64,000 nucleotides of DNA from Gammaproteobacteria bacterium (GCA_021774255.1 JAJFJF010000017.1:20702-84701), one strand, 5' to 3'. Shown: positions 45,879 through 56,276, counted from the first letter of the stretch. Program-made: numbers and translations. Notes: generated from the letters alone by a model not told the origin.

Positions 45879-48677
45879 ATGAAAAAGGCGACACCAAAAA
45901 TTGAAGCGCAATTGATCGCCGTCTTGCGTGAATTTCTGACTGAGTTGGAAAATAGGCACGCACTCAAAGCGCTGGCCCCCACTGCGTCACTCGATAAAGA
46001 TTTAGGCTTGGGCAGTTTAGAGCGGGCGGAACTCACGCGCCGACTTGAACAAGTGTTTGAAGTGCATTTGCCGATGACCACGGTTGCAAAGGCAAACACC
46101 CTTCACGATCTTGTCAAGACCATTGAAAAAGCACACCCTTCAAACGAAGTGCTCTCAAAAGGGATGCAATCACCCGTAGCAGAATCCACCGTGGATACCT
46201 CGAAAGTGACCACGCTGGTTGAGCTATTAAGCACCTATGCGGAATACGACCCTTACCGCCCGCATCTTTTTTTGCATCATGAATTAGGGAATGAAGATCA
46301 ACTCACGTATGGTCAATTATTTCAGTCTGCTTGTCGCGTCGCAAACAGTTTACAAGCGCGTGGTCTCAAGCCTGGCGAAACGGTGGCTATTATGTTGCCC
46401 ACAAGCGTTGACTTTTTCTATGCGTTTTTTGGGATATTGCTTTCCGGCGCGATCCCTATTCCCATTTACCCGCCGGTACAACGAATACATATTCAAGAGT
46501 ATGTGACGCGTGCCGCTAATATTTTAAATAATGCAGAAGTGCGTTTTTTGTTGACCTTTGGTGAGGCAAAAACATTAAGCACATTGATAAAATCATTTGT
46601 GCCGAGTTTGATTGCGGTTAGCACGGTTGAGCCTTTGCTGGCAGCAGATGACAGCCTGCCAAAACATCAGCACACCCCAGATGACGGTGCCTTAATCCAA
46701 TACACCTCTGGCACAACCGGTGTACCAAAAGGCGCTTATCTCACGCACCACCATTTGCTCACCAATATTCGATCTTTTGGTCAGCGCATTCAAATAAAAC
46801 CGACTGATGTGGCGGTCAGCTGGTTACCCCTCTATCACGACATGGGATTAATTGGTGCATGGCTGGGGAGTTTATACCATGGTGTGCCGCTGACCATTAT
46901 GTCACCACTGACCTTTCTCACACGACCAGAACGTTGGTTATGGGCCATTCATTATCACCGTGGCACGCTCTCTGGCGCGCCTAATTTTGCTTATGAACTC
47001 TGCATTAACAAAATAACAGATAAAAGCATTGAGAATCTTGACCTCAGTAGCTGGCGCATCGCCGCAAACGGCGCAGAAACCATTTACCCCAATACCTTGC
47101 GCCGCTTTATCAAACGTTTCGAACCTTATGGTTTTGATCCTACATCATTCTACCCGATGTATGGTTTAGCAGAGTCGACGGTGGCCTTAGCGATTCAAGA
47201 TCATCCCAGAAAACCACGTATTGACCGTATTGAACAAGCGGCTTTTGAAAAGCAACAACGGGCTGTCCCCACGACAAGCACAAAAAATAGTTTAGAATTT
47301 GTCAGTTGCGGCAAGGCGCTTGATGAACATCATATCCGCATTGTTGACAAACAATACCACCCACTCAAAGCGCGCGAGGTTGGGCAAATACAATTTAAAG
47401 GCCCCTCTGTCATGGCGGGCTACTACCATAACGAGGAAGCCACCGCTGCGATTTATCACGATGGCTGGTGGAGCAGTGGCGATTACGGCTACCTGGCCGA
47501 TAATGAAATTTTTATCACTGGGCGGCAAAAAGACATCATCATTAAGGGCGGGCGCAATATTTACCCACAAGAAGCAGAAAGTATTGCAGGAGAAGTGGCT
47601 GGCGTGCGCACCGGGTGCGTGATTGCGTTTGGCGCGCGTGATCCCCATTCTGGCACAGAAAAATTTATCTTGGTCGCTGAAATTCAGCAGGCAACAGACA
47701 GCCAGCGAGAGAAAATACATGCCGCTATCACCGCAAGAATCACGGCCACCATCGGCTTGTCGCCCGATCATGTCTTGCTTGTACCCGTTAACACCGTGCC
47801 CAAAACCTCTAGTGGCAAACTGCAACGCAGCATGTGTAAACAGCGCTATCTAGATGCGCAGCTTGTCAAAACAAAACACCCCGTTTGGTTACAGATCGGT
47901 AAATTATTTCTGCAACGAGTCAGTCATCATCTCAAACATTTGTTGAATCAATTATGGCGCGGTCTATACGCTCTGTATATCGCTATGGCTTTAGCCGCTA
48001 TGTTACTGCCCAGCTGGCTCGTCATGGCACTGCTTCCTTACCGCGCGGCTATCCATTTTGCGCCGTGGATGTGTCGCATCATGTTAGCGGTGACTTTCTG
48101 CCCGATTAAACGGATCAAGCCGCACTATTTAAGCAAGCAACAGCCTTTGATTTATGTGGCCAATCACGCCAGTTATATAGACTCTGTTTTGTTGTTGGCT
48201 TATTTACCCCCTGGCACGACGTTTGTCGTCAAAAAAGAATTGTTGAAAAATCCCTTGTTTAAAACTTTTATTACCAAACTGCAACATATTGCAGTGGATC
48301 GTTTAGATTTAAGCAAAGGTATCACCGAAAAAACAAATATTATCGATGCCCTGCAAAAAGGGCGCTCGGTTGCCATCTTTGCAGAAGGCGGCATTGCCTA
48401 TGCCAAAGGCTTACGGCCTTTTAAATTAGGCGCCTTTGAAGTCGCCGCTGAAACCAACACCGCTATCTGCCCGATCGCGATTAAAGGCTCACGCTATATA
48501 TTACGCAGCGAAACATTATTACCCCGACCTGGCCCGCTGCAGATGACCGCTTACCCACCTATTACCCCCAAAAGCAGTGAGTGGGAGGAAGCGCTTCGCC
48601 TGCGCCATGCTGCGCGCCACGCCATTATGAAAGATTGCGGTGAGCCGGCGATTGATTTATCACAGGCACGGCCTTAA
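45879..48677 (+). CDS. ACP - long-chain fatty acid AMP-ligase - acyltransferase fusion
   Basis: 932 aa from the ATG at 45879; the frame is open further upstream, but that region is the divergent glyQ promoter area. Domain order: acyl carrier protein (residues ~8-85, phosphopantetheine Ser46 in LGLGSLERAEL); acyl-AMP ligase of FAAL/FadD type (~120-650) with IQYTSGTTGVPKGAYL, LPLYHDMGLIGAWLG, SGDYGYLADNEIFITG and catalytic Lys in VPKTSSGKLQRS; a hydrophobic linker (~700-735); and a PlsC-type acyltransferase (~745-900) with NHASYID and FAEGG. It could activate a fatty acid, load its own ACP and transfer the chain to a lysolipid. Pathway role is inferred from domains alone. Confidence 0.88.
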   Translation: MKKATPKIEAQLIAVLREFLTELENRHALKALAPTASLDKDLGLGSLERAELTRRLEQVFEVHLPMTTVAKANTLHDLVKTIEKAHPSNEVLSKGMQSPVAESTVDTSKVTTLVELLSTYAEYDPYRPHLFLHHELGNEDQLTYGQLFQSACRVANSLQARGLKPGETVAIMLPTSVDFFYAFFGILLSGAIPIPIYPPVQRIHIQEYVTRAANILNNAEVRFLLTFGEAKTLSTLIKSFVPSLIAVSTVEPLLAADDSLPKHQHTPDDGALIQYTSGTTGVPKGAYLTHHHLLTNIRSFGQRIQIKPTDVAVSWLPLYHDMGLIGAWLGSLYHGVPLTIMSPLTFLTRPERWLWAIHYHRGTLSGAPNFAYELCINKITDKSIENLDLSSWRIAANGAETIYPNTLRRFIKRFEPYGFDPTSFYPMYGLAESTVALAIQDHPRKPRIDRIEQAAFEKQQRAVPTTSTKNSLEFVSCGKALDEHHIRIVDKQYHPLKAREVGQIQFKGPSVMAGYYHNEEATAAIYHDGWWSSGDYGYLADNEIFITGRQKDIIIKGGRNIYPQEAESIAGEVAGVRTGCVIAFGARDPHSGTEKFILVAEIQQATDSQREKIHAAITARITATIGLSPDHVLLVPVNTVPKTSSGKLQRSMCKQRYLDAQLVKTKHPVWLQIGKLFLQRVSHHLKHLLNQLWRGLYALYIAMALAAMLLPSWLVMALLPYRAAIHFAPWMCRIMLAVTFCPIKRIKPHYLSKQQPLIYVANHASYIDSVLLLAYLPPGTTFVVKKELLKNPLFKTFITKLQHIAVDRLDLSKGITEKTNIIDALQKGRSVAIFAEGGIAYAKGLRPFKLGAFEVAAETNTAICPIAIKGSRYILRSETLLPRPGPLQMTAYPPITPKSSEWEEALRLRHAARHAIMKDCGEPAIDLSQARP

Positions 48678-48680
48678 AAC

Positions 48681-48713
48681 TTACCTTCTATTGTTACGCC
48701 ATAGCCTTAGAAA
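48681..48713 (+). promoter_or_regulatory. Accessory-gene box 6
   Basis: TTACCT, 5 bases, TGTTACGCCATAG, then TTAGAAAAG. It lies 47 nt before the ATG at 48760. Confidence 0.7.
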
Positions 48714-48759
48714 AGTATACATTTTTCTGTAAAAGACAATTTGAATTTCTAAACTCGTA

Positions 48760-50895
48760 ATGGCCGCCGCGGAAGGCCAAAAAGCGCTGGGCCGCGAAAG
48801 CAGCGCAGTCCGCCGTGACAACACCGCAGTCGACTCTGACAACACCGGAACCTTCGCCAGAAATTACACCCTTCAGGCGGCAACAAGCCAGGCAGGGGGG
48901 CTTTCTCTTCCCTGTATGGTAGGCGACACTGTTTGCGTGACTGAAGATTGGGACCCCCCTTATTCTGAACCACCAGCACGATCAACGCTCGTGGACATGT
49001 TTCTTTCTGAAGCACCTGAAACGCAATGGCTCACACTGCGGAAGCCTTTTCCGGAGCGCAGTGGCGTTGCATGGCGCTGGATCACACATGCAACACATGA
49101 TATTGACGGAGCAGAGCAGCACTCTATTTACGTTGCAGCCTATCCCGTCATCAATAGGCCTACCTTGTTTGTCTACCATTTCGCTTCCGCTCCCGGAGCC
49201 GGAACCGATGAAGTTGCTTCAGGGCAATTCATGTTGCATCTCAATGAAGAACCGACTGTGCCCCATGCTGTACAGGCGGTGTGGCAGGTCTGCTCACCGG
49301 CTATAAAAACGATCCTTTCTTCGTATTTCAATATTGAGGGGTTGGACGTTCATCTGTACCTGCTCCCTCGCATGACGGCGCCTTATCACAAATACCTGCT
49401 CAACCTGCTGGCATTCTTGTTGGGTGAACCCATTTTTGACAACAAGATACAAATGAATGCGATGCTGGAAGCAAGCCGCGCGCTAGCGCTCCGCTTTCAG
49501 CGGCCGCACACAGATTGGTTTGCCTCTGAAGGCGCAAAAATTCAAGAAGCCGAAGCATGGCGTTTTGCTTTCCTTTACCAGAACGAACCCGGCGACGCAG
49601 AGCTTACCCCAGACTCAGATTACACGTTCTCAAAAGACCACCTGCTTCACGGGATCCCGACATGCCTCTACAAAGACCCCGCCTTCCCTGAGCTTGCCAG
49701 GCTCCTTTGGGACTGGCGAACAGCAAATAAAAGTACCTCCACTGACCCAGAGAATGCTCTACTTCCTAAAAAAGGCTTAATTGATATGCTTCCTGGGCTG
49801 TGGTCTGATCAGCACAGCATTATTCTCAGCCTTGCGCAAACACTCCTGCGGACACTGGATCCCAATGCACAAAAGAAGCTCGTGCTGCCTCGTCTCAAGG
49901 AAGAGAGAACGACCACTGTCTTACCCCGCTTGCCCGGCACCGAGCAAGAGGCAGAAGCCAATCGGGCAGCAATGACTGTTAGTATTGCTGAAGAGCAGCC
50001 CACGCCGACAGAGACGCTCTTACAAGAAGCCGAGAACCTCATCGCTTCTCTCACAGCGCTGAAAGAAAATGCAACAACACAACAAGCTAGCTTTGAGGGA
50101 AAGCTTAGAAACATGTCTATCGGCTTAAGTGACAATGACGCCCATGCAGCAGAGAACATGGCAAAACGTATCTCGCTACTTGTTTTTGAATTAAAATTCA
50201 CGATGCTCTTTTTCGAAGATAAATTCAAACTACTTTTGTCAACAAAACTGAATCATCGCGATCCGCATCAAATCCGGCAGTTCTTTCTTGGCTGTTATCT
50301 CCTGGCTGAAGACCTCATTGAGCTGGCCAAAAAGAATCACCCTCAGCTTGCCAGCCTGTCGAAACGTATTGATGCGCTTGCAAAGAAAATATCTGCCACA
50401 GAAAACGCGTCTGCAGCAGATATGGCTAAAAGAGTGACTCTACTAACAGAACTACGAGAGGCCAAAGCAAAAGCAAGCGATGTCAACCTTTGTGAAAAAT
50501 GGCGTGCTATTTTCTTGAGAGTGAAATTCAGCATGCTTGAAGCAAAACCCACATCCTCTTTCGATGCTTTTATCCCAGACATCTTTAAGGCATCAAGCGA
50601 CAAGGCATCAAGCGGCTCAAACACGCTGTCTGTCACGATGGAGGATGCCACGCAAAGAAGCATTGTCCAACGCAGCGATGTTTCTACTTACATCAAAAGT
50701 CAGGAATGGTTCAAATTCATTAGGCTATTGCAAGAACTTGTTTATGCACTCAACCAAGATGGCGGCAAAACGCCTGAAAAAAAACTTGCCCGGCTAGTTG
50801 CTGATCCCGCACTGCTTCCTGAAATTAGTCCTCAAGCAGACAACAAGCCTGTCGGTGGGCTGCCTGCTACTGCAGGTGGAGGAAAGTCTGAATAA
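48760..50895 (+). CDS. Unknown large protein, family X member 1
   Basis: 711 aa, not recognised. It is one of three paralogs here (see 53832 and 56481). Shared parts: an N-terminal globular region (~45-320) with VAWRWITHATHD, LFVYHFAS, YLLNLLAFLLGEPIFDNKI, EASRALALRF and SKDHLLHGIP; a helical middle (~465-560) with KRISLLVFELKF and DPHQIRQFFLGCYLL; and a C-terminal block (~590-675) with VKFSMLEA, SVTMEDATQRSIVQRSDVS and EWFKFIRLLQELV. No signal peptide or membrane segment. The C-terminus is Gly/Ala-rich. No Shine-Dalgarno is evident; the accessory box is just upstream. Confidence 0.8.
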   Translation: MAAAEGQKALGRESSAVRRDNTAVDSDNTGTFARNYTLQAATSQAGGLSLPCMVGDTVCVTEDWDPPYSEPPARSTLVDMFLSEAPETQWLTLRKPFPERSGVAWRWITHATHDIDGAEQHSIYVAAYPVINRPTLFVYHFASAPGAGTDEVASGQFMLHLNEEPTVPHAVQAVWQVCSPAIKTILSSYFNIEGLDVHLYLLPRMTAPYHKYLLNLLAFLLGEPIFDNKIQMNAMLEASRALALRFQRPHTDWFASEGAKIQEAEAWRFAFLYQNEPGDAELTPDSDYTFSKDHLLHGIPTCLYKDPAFPELARLLWDWRTANKSTSTDPENALLPKKGLIDMLPGLWSDQHSIILSLAQTLLRTLDPNAQKKLVLPRLKEERTTTVLPRLPGTEQEAEANRAAMTVSIAEEQPTPTETLLQEAENLIASLTALKENATTQQASFEGKLRNMSIGLSDNDAHAAENMAKRISLLVFELKFTMLFFEDKFKLLLSTKLNHRDPHQIRQFFLGCYLLAEDLIELAKKNHPQLASLSKRIDALAKKISATENASAADMAKRVTLLTELREAKAKASDVNLCEKWRAIFLRVKFSMLEAKPTSSFDAFIPDIFKASSDKASSGSNTLSVTMEDATQRSIVQRSDVSTYIKSQEWFKFIRLLQELVYALNQDGGKTPEKKLARLVADPALLPEISPQADNKPVGGLPATAGGGKSE

Positions 50896-50983
50896 TCTAA
50901 TGCTCTTCTAGCTCTTCATCATGCCCCATCGCGATTGTGCTTACTTATTGCATTCAAGAAGGATAAAAAAAAGCCCCTTTCTT

Positions 50984-50999
50984 TGTTAGCCAAATAGAT
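50984..50999. repeat. Diverged AT repeat after family X member 1
   Basis: TGTTAGCCAAATAGAT, a weak match to the 16-bp element, 89 nt after the stop. The rest of the 253-bp gap shows only an A-rich stretch and the ribosome-binding site of the protease gene. Confidence 0.3.
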
Positions 51000-51148
51000 A
51001 ATTTATAAGCACTCTTCCCTTTTCCCCGCCATGGCTGCTTTAGTTTGCACCGTGCACAATCAGCGAAAAACCATTCTCGCCCTGCTCTTTGTATTATACT
51101 TTATAGATACCTTGATATTCATGAAATCGTTAGAAGGATACTGCCCTT

Positions 51149-53650
51149 ATGTCACTGAAGTCCCTGCCCGTTGAAAAGCTTTATCAATACTGCGATTTAA
51201 CAACGTTTCGTTTTGAGTCGACGGCGGAGCTTGCGCCATTGGAAGAATTTTTTGGCCAAGATCGCGCGCTAGAAGCGCTCAATTTTGGTGTGGGGATCAA
51301 ACAAAAAGGGTTTAATCTTTTTGTGTTGGGGCCAACGGGTGTGGGCAAGCATACCTTGGTAAAAAAATTCCTCAAACAAGAAGCAAGCAAACAAGCCACG
51401 CCTTCTGACTGGTGTTATGTCAATAATTTTGCCAAGGCCCACAAGCCGCAAGTGCTTAAACTGACCGCAGGCAAAGGGCGCGAGTTGCGCCAAGACATGC
51501 GCCAACTGATTGAAGATTTACGCACCGGGATCTCGGTTGCCTTTGAAGCCAAAGCCTACCATGAGCATGTGCTTGAAATTGAAGATCACCTCAAAAACCA
51601 AGTGGAGGAGGCCTTCACTCGTTTGGCCGAGGAAGCCACCACACAAGAGATCCAACTCGCCCGCACTGCCAGTGGTTTTATTTTTTCCCCAACAAAAAAT
51701 GATAAGGTTATTCAAGACAAAGAGTTTAATAAATTAAGTGACGAGGAACAAAAAGCCATTCAAGATAAAATTGATGCGCTGCAACAAAAACTCTCAACAC
51801 TTATTCGCCAGCAACCCACGTGGCAGCGCGAAGCACGTAAGAAGGTTAAAAAACTCAATGCCGAAGTTGCCTTGCTTGCCTCTGGCGGTTTAATAGACGA
51901 TTTAAAGAAAAAATATGCTGATTTCCCTGAAGCCATCACTTACTTTGAAGCGGTGCAACAAGATGTACTTGATCATATCAAAGAATTTCGTGGACAAGAG
52001 CAAGAAGAAGCGGTGCCGCCGCCACTGCCCAGCATGATGGACACCGGTTCTTTTTTCCGTCGTTACGATGTGAATATATTTGTTGATCACAGTGATACCA
52101 CGGGCGCGCCCGTGGTGTATGAAGACAGCCCACAATATCAAAATCTGGTGGGGCGCATCGAATATTTCTCACAAATGGGCACGCTGCAAACTGATTTTGC
52201 GCTGATTAAACCTGGCGCACTCCACACCGCCAACGGTGGCTATTTAATTTTGGATGCCGCTAAAATATTAAACGAGCCTTATGCCTGGGAAGGCTTAAAA
52301 CGCGCACTGTATGCCCAAGAAGTACGCATTCAATCGCTTGGGCAGATTTATAGCATGGTCAATACGGTTTCACTTGAACCCGAAGCGACGCCTTTAAATT
52401 TAAAAGTCGTGCTCGTGGGTGAGCGCATGCTGTATTATCTTTTACAAGACTATGACCCTGAGTTTGCCGAGCTTTTTAAAGTGGCGGCTGATTTTGAATC
52501 TGAAATTGATCGCACGGATGAAAACAATCAACTCTACGCACAGCTCATCGGCACCATTGCACAAAAAGAAGATTTACTGCCCTTTGATCGCAGCGGTGTC
52601 GCGCGCATTATTGAGCATAGCTCGCGTTTAGTCGAAGACACGGCAAAACTGTCTACGCACATCTTAACGATGGCGGACTTAATCCGCGAATCCGATTATT
52701 GGGCAAAACAAGCTGGCCGCACCATCGTGGCATCAGATGATGTGCAATCCGCCATTGATAAACAAATCCATCGTGTTTCTCGCTTACGTGATCAAATTCA
52801 CGAACAAATTGAACGCGGCAGTATTTTGATTGATACCGCAGGCAGCACGGTGGGGCAAATCAACGCGCTGTCGGTCATTGACCTTGGCAACTTTGCTTTT
52901 GCACAACCTTCACGCGTGACCGCCAACGTGAGCCTGGGTGAAGGCGATATTGTGAATATTGAGCGTGAAGTGGAGTTAAGCGGCGCCATTCACTCCAAAG
53001 GCGTGATGATTCTTGCTTCTTATCTGGGCACACGCTATTCCAAAAACCAACCCTTATCGCTTTCTGCCAGCCTGGCCTTTGAACAATCTTACGGTGAAAT
53101 CGATGGCGACAGTGCGACAATCACCGAACTCTGTGCACTGCTTTCTGCGATTGCTAATGTGCCTTTACGGCAAGATTTGGCGATCACCGGCTCGGTGGAT
53201 CAACACGGTCAAATTCAACCCATTGGCGGCGTGAATGAAAAAATCGAGGGCTTCTTTGATATTTGCCAGACACGAGGCTTAAGCGGCACGCAGGGCGTGA
53301 TTATCCCAGAGAAAAATGTGAACGATTTAATGCTCAAGCAAGCCGTACGCGATGCGGCTGCTGAAGGGAAGTTTCATATTTATGCGGTCACCACCGTTGA
53401 TGACGTCACGGCCCTGCTCACCGGCATGCCCGCTGGCGAAGCAGACGCGCAAGGCAAGTTCCCTGAAGAAAGTTTTAACCATAACGTCGCGGCACGCCTC
53501 GCTGAGCTTGCTGAATTACGGCATGAATTTGGCAAACCGAGCTCAGACTCTGACTCAGATGATAAAGAAGAGAAGTCAGAGGATGCTGAAGATTCAGAAG
53601 AGAATGATGATGCCCCTACCATCAGGTTATCAAACAAAACATCCCTCTAA
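51149..53650 (+). CDS. ATP-dependent Lon-type protease (LonB/YcbZ-like)
   Basis: 833 aa. An N-terminal region binds the ATPase core (FVLGPTGVGKHTLVKKF is Walker A, about residue 58). A long helical insert covers ~130-290. A second AAA part has the Walker B-like stretch HTANGGYLILDAAKIL. The C-terminal Lon protease domain has the catalytic dyad: Ser in DGDSATITEL (~653) and Lys in GGVNEKIEGFF (~697). The last ~40 residues are a Ser/Asp/Glu-rich tail. It lacks the N-terminal LAN domain of classical Lon and any membrane segment. AGAAGGA lies upstream of the ATG. It interrupts the family X cluster. Confidence 0.92.
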   Translation: MSLKSLPVEKLYQYCDLTTFRFESTAELAPLEEFFGQDRALEALNFGVGIKQKGFNLFVLGPTGVGKHTLVKKFLKQEASKQATPSDWCYVNNFAKAHKPQVLKLTAGKGRELRQDMRQLIEDLRTGISVAFEAKAYHEHVLEIEDHLKNQVEEAFTRLAEEATTQEIQLARTASGFIFSPTKNDKVIQDKEFNKLSDEEQKAIQDKIDALQQKLSTLIRQQPTWQREARKKVKKLNAEVALLASGGLIDDLKKKYADFPEAITYFEAVQQDVLDHIKEFRGQEQEEAVPPPLPSMMDTGSFFRRYDVNIFVDHSDTTGAPVVYEDSPQYQNLVGRIEYFSQMGTLQTDFALIKPGALHTANGGYLILDAAKILNEPYAWEGLKRALYAQEVRIQSLGQIYSMVNTVSLEPEATPLNLKVVLVGERMLYYLLQDYDPEFAELFKVAADFESEIDRTDENNQLYAQLIGTIAQKEDLLPFDRSGVARIIEHSSRLVEDTAKLSTHILTMADLIRESDYWAKQAGRTIVASDDVQSAIDKQIHRVSRLRDQIHEQIERGSILIDTAGSTVGQINALSVIDLGNFAFAQPSRVTANVSLGEGDIVNIEREVELSGAIHSKGVMILASYLGTRYSKNQPLSLSASLAFEQSYGEIDGDSATITELCALLSAIANVPLRQDLAITGSVDQHGQIQPIGGVNEKIEGFFDICQTRGLSGTQGVIIPEKNVNDLMLKQAVRDAAAEGKFHIYAVTTVDDVTALLTGMPAGEADAQGKFPEESFNHNVAARLAELAELRHEFGKPSSDSDSDDKEEKSEDAEDSEENDDAPTIRLSNKTSL

Positions 53651-53703
53651 GTAGGGACGACCCCCTGTGGTTGCCCGGGCAGCCACTCAGGGGCTGCCCC
53701 TAC
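53651..53703. repeat. 53-bp nested inverted repeat after the Lon-type gene
   Basis: Starts GTAGGG and ends CCCTAC, with inner arms CCCCTG...CAGGGG and GTGG...CCAC around the self-complementary GCCCGGGC. It begins directly at the stop of the protease gene, so it can fold in the mRNA as a terminator-like hairpin without a T tract. The design resembles widely dispersed GTAGGGGCGACCC-type palindromic repeats. Confidence 0.7.
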
Positions 53704-53751
53704 AATTCGTACAGAGATTGGCAGATACCCCGTGAACGCTTACAGAAAAAC

Positions 53752-53785
53752 TTACCTTCCGTTGTTACGCTACTTATTTTAGAGA
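53752..53785 (+). promoter_or_regulatory. Accessory-gene box 7
   Basis: TTACCT, 5 bases, TGTTACGCTACTTATTT, then TAGAGA. It lies 47 nt before the ATG at 53832. Confidence 0.72.
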
Positions 53786-53831
53786 ATTTGACTAAATCTA
53801 AAAAAAGACTTTACGCGCGACAAAACTCAGT

Positions 53832-56276
53832 ATGGCTCAACAGCAAGATGAAACGGACATCATTGCTGAGCTGCTTCTGGCAGAGCAAGACTCTCCGCAT
53901 GGAAACGATGATGGCGATGAAGACAGCGATAGCACTGAAGATTCAGATGAGGATGACGACGAGGACACTCGCGCTTACCTCATACCCGCTCATTCCCTTC
54001 CAACTTACTCTTTCTCAAAGGTACTAGGCTGGACACCCGAACAGTGGGCGAAGAACGCCAACGCGCCTTGCCGAATTGGCACTTGCATCGGCCTCACAAA
54101 AAATTGGGATCATGCCTCTAGCAACACGCCTGAACGTCAATGGGAAACACTACTGGCGCCCTTTTTCTCTGTTAGCGAGCCCAATCTTGCATGGCGCTCT
54201 ATCACGCTCGCCAGCCACAAAACCCAGAATGGCCAAAATGATACCCTGTATTTGCTCGTCACGACACCACAGGGTCCATTGATGTTGTTTGTCTACCATT
54301 TTGCAAGTGATTCTGACGAGTCAATTGGTCCGATCACCATGCTGTTTCGAAAAGATCACGATCCCAATATGGCAAAGCCAAATCGCCCGCTCTTTGAGGC
54401 CTGGGAAGCCTGCAAACCTCTTTGCCAAGGACTATTCCGCATGTGTGGCACAGACACCCATGCACTGCCTGTTCAATTTTCTTTGCTCCCTCGCATGGCG
54501 CACCCTGCACATTACTACGTGATGAACCTCTTGGCTCGTCACCTGAGCGGAAAAGAATTTGAAAACACTTTACTCGCAAATGAACCTAATGAGGCAAGCC
54601 GCGCACTGACCACGCTATTTTGCGACGCTAAACTTACAGAATGGTTTAGTGCCAAGCCTGCAGACATCACCCAAAACGCTGCTTGGCGAGCCCCCTGTCA
54701 CATTGCTCAGGTCCCCCTGCCTGCGACAGAGCCGCCTAGCACCGCTTACCTTTTTTCAAAAGACAATGTGGCTCATGGTATTCCACCGTCCATTCTTTTC
54801 AAAGGCAATGAACACTACGAGCTGCTGCTACTGATGTTTGATTGGCTGCACGCAAAAACCGTGCCTAATTTCAACGCCTCTTTGCAGAGTGCACTGCGCG
54901 AGGATGACAAACTAAACAGCAGTTACGATAAGCTGCATGCAGCACTGAAAAGCCTCTTATTGGCGCATGGCCTTGCTTCCACCAATCCGATCTATGAGCA
55001 TTTGCACGCTTTATTGATACAACTGCTCACTGATCAAGCCTTCCGTGTGGCTCACCTTGCAGGCGAAGTTGCTGCTTTATTCGCGCAAACACCCAAGGCC
55101 ATTGCTTCCTTGCTTTTTGCCACCAAGCTTGCCAAAAGTGCAGGCGACCTGTATGACACGATCATTGCCTTTCGTGATACCCTAACGAGGGCAACGCCTC
55201 CCACACTCACTGAAAAAGATTTGCAAACAGCAGAAGGGCTCGCCAAAAAAATATCCCTTCTTGTGTTTGAGCTGTCGTTTCATCAGTTGTTTTTAAAACA
55301 AAAAATGCTGCTGGTTTTCCATACCGCCCTGCATCCTGATGATCTGCATCAGATCCGCCACTTTTTTGTGGCGTGCCAGCTCATTGCCACCGAGCTTCGT
55401 TACAGCAGGGAGCAGGAAAATCCTCGTTTGCAAGCCATTCCTAAGGCGCTTCAGCAAGTCAGCCAAGCACAAGAAAAAGCACAAGCACGTCTAGACGCCC
55501 TAGCGCAGCAGTACGCTTCTGCTGCCGCAAAATCTTCCCCCGAAGAGCCACCCCCTCCTCAAGGCCTGAAGCAACATGAAAAAATTGCAACGGCGCTTCT
55601 GGAACTACACAAAGAATCCAAGCGACCATCAACAGCGGAAGCACCGCAAATGACCATGGCCACAATTTATACTCGGGTGAAAGCAATCCTGATGCGACTC
55701 ACCTCCTCTGCTGCCCACCAAGCACAAACAAAATTGGAGGCAGCCTGTGATGCTGCTGCCGCAGAACATCAAACGCTACCACTTTCTCAACAAAAAAAAT
55801 CTGTTTGGTATGCCTTCAATACTATTCGCACTAAGCTTCTTAAAAAGATGGGATCGTCTTCTTCTCAACTGCTTCAAGGACTTGATGGGGCATTTGTGCT
55901 GATTGCCACTTACTTCCACGCGCTCTTAACCATCGAACTCCTTATTGAGAAAAGACTCGCGTTGCTCGAAGAAGAAAAGAAGCTCAAAGAAAAGCTCCCG
56001 GGCTTTGATGCACTGAAGCAATGGGAAACCGAGCTTAGGAAGCTTAAATTTAGTATGTCTGAAGCACCTGCAGCAGGATCAACAAATGTGACAACATCCC
56101 TTTCAATCATGCATGACAGCCCTGGTCGGCACAAAATAAAGCAAGGGGAACACCGAGGGGAGCACGAGCCGGTCACCGGGGTACAACGCTCCAATGTCAG
56201 AGCCTATGCACAAGAAAGGAAATGGCTCGCGTTTATTGATCTTTTGAGAGACATGTTCCTCACCATTGAAAGCTAA
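53832..56276 (+). CDS. Unknown large protein, family X member 2
   Basis: 814 aa paralog of the proteins at 48760 and 56481. The N-terminus is a strongly acidic run (EDSDSTEDSDEDDDEDT, residues ~32-48). The shared region then starts with GTCIGLTKNWDHA, AWRSITLASHK, LFVYHFAS, YYVMNLLARHLSG, EASRALTTLF and SKDNVAHGIP. The helical middle has KKISLLVFELSFHQLF and DLHQIRHFFVACQLI. An insert of coiled-coil, Ala/Gln-rich sequence (~540-730) precedes the C-terminal block with LKFSMSEAP, VQRSNVRAYAQERKWLAF and IDLLRDMF. It has no signal peptide. Function unknown. Confidence 0.8.
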   Translation: MAQQQDETDIIAELLLAEQDSPHGNDDGDEDSDSTEDSDEDDDEDTRAYLIPAHSLPTYSFSKVLGWTPEQWAKNANAPCRIGTCIGLTKNWDHASSNTPERQWETLLAPFFSVSEPNLAWRSITLASHKTQNGQNDTLYLLVTTPQGPLMLFVYHFASDSDESIGPITMLFRKDHDPNMAKPNRPLFEAWEACKPLCQGLFRMCGTDTHALPVQFSLLPRMAHPAHYYVMNLLARHLSGKEFENTLLANEPNEASRALTTLFCDAKLTEWFSAKPADITQNAAWRAPCHIAQVPLPATEPPSTAYLFSKDNVAHGIPPSILFKGNEHYELLLLMFDWLHAKTVPNFNASLQSALREDDKLNSSYDKLHAALKSLLLAHGLASTNPIYEHLHALLIQLLTDQAFRVAHLAGEVAALFAQTPKAIASLLFATKLAKSAGDLYDTIIAFRDTLTRATPPTLTEKDLQTAEGLAKKISLLVFELSFHQLFLKQKMLLVFHTALHPDDLHQIRHFFVACQLIATELRYSREQENPRLQAIPKALQQVSQAQEKAQARLDALAQQYASAAAKSSPEEPPPPQGLKQHEKIATALLELHKESKRPSTAEAPQMTMATIYTRVKAILMRLTSSAAHQAQTKLEAACDAAAAEHQTLPLSQQKKSVWYAFNTIRTKLLKKMGSSSSQLLQGLDGAFVLIATYFHALLTIELLIEKRLALLEEEKKLKEKLPGFDALKQWETELRKLKFSMSEAPAAGSTNVTTSLSIMHDSPGRHKIKQGEHRGEHEPVTGVQRSNVRAYAQERKWLAFIDLLRDMFLTIES

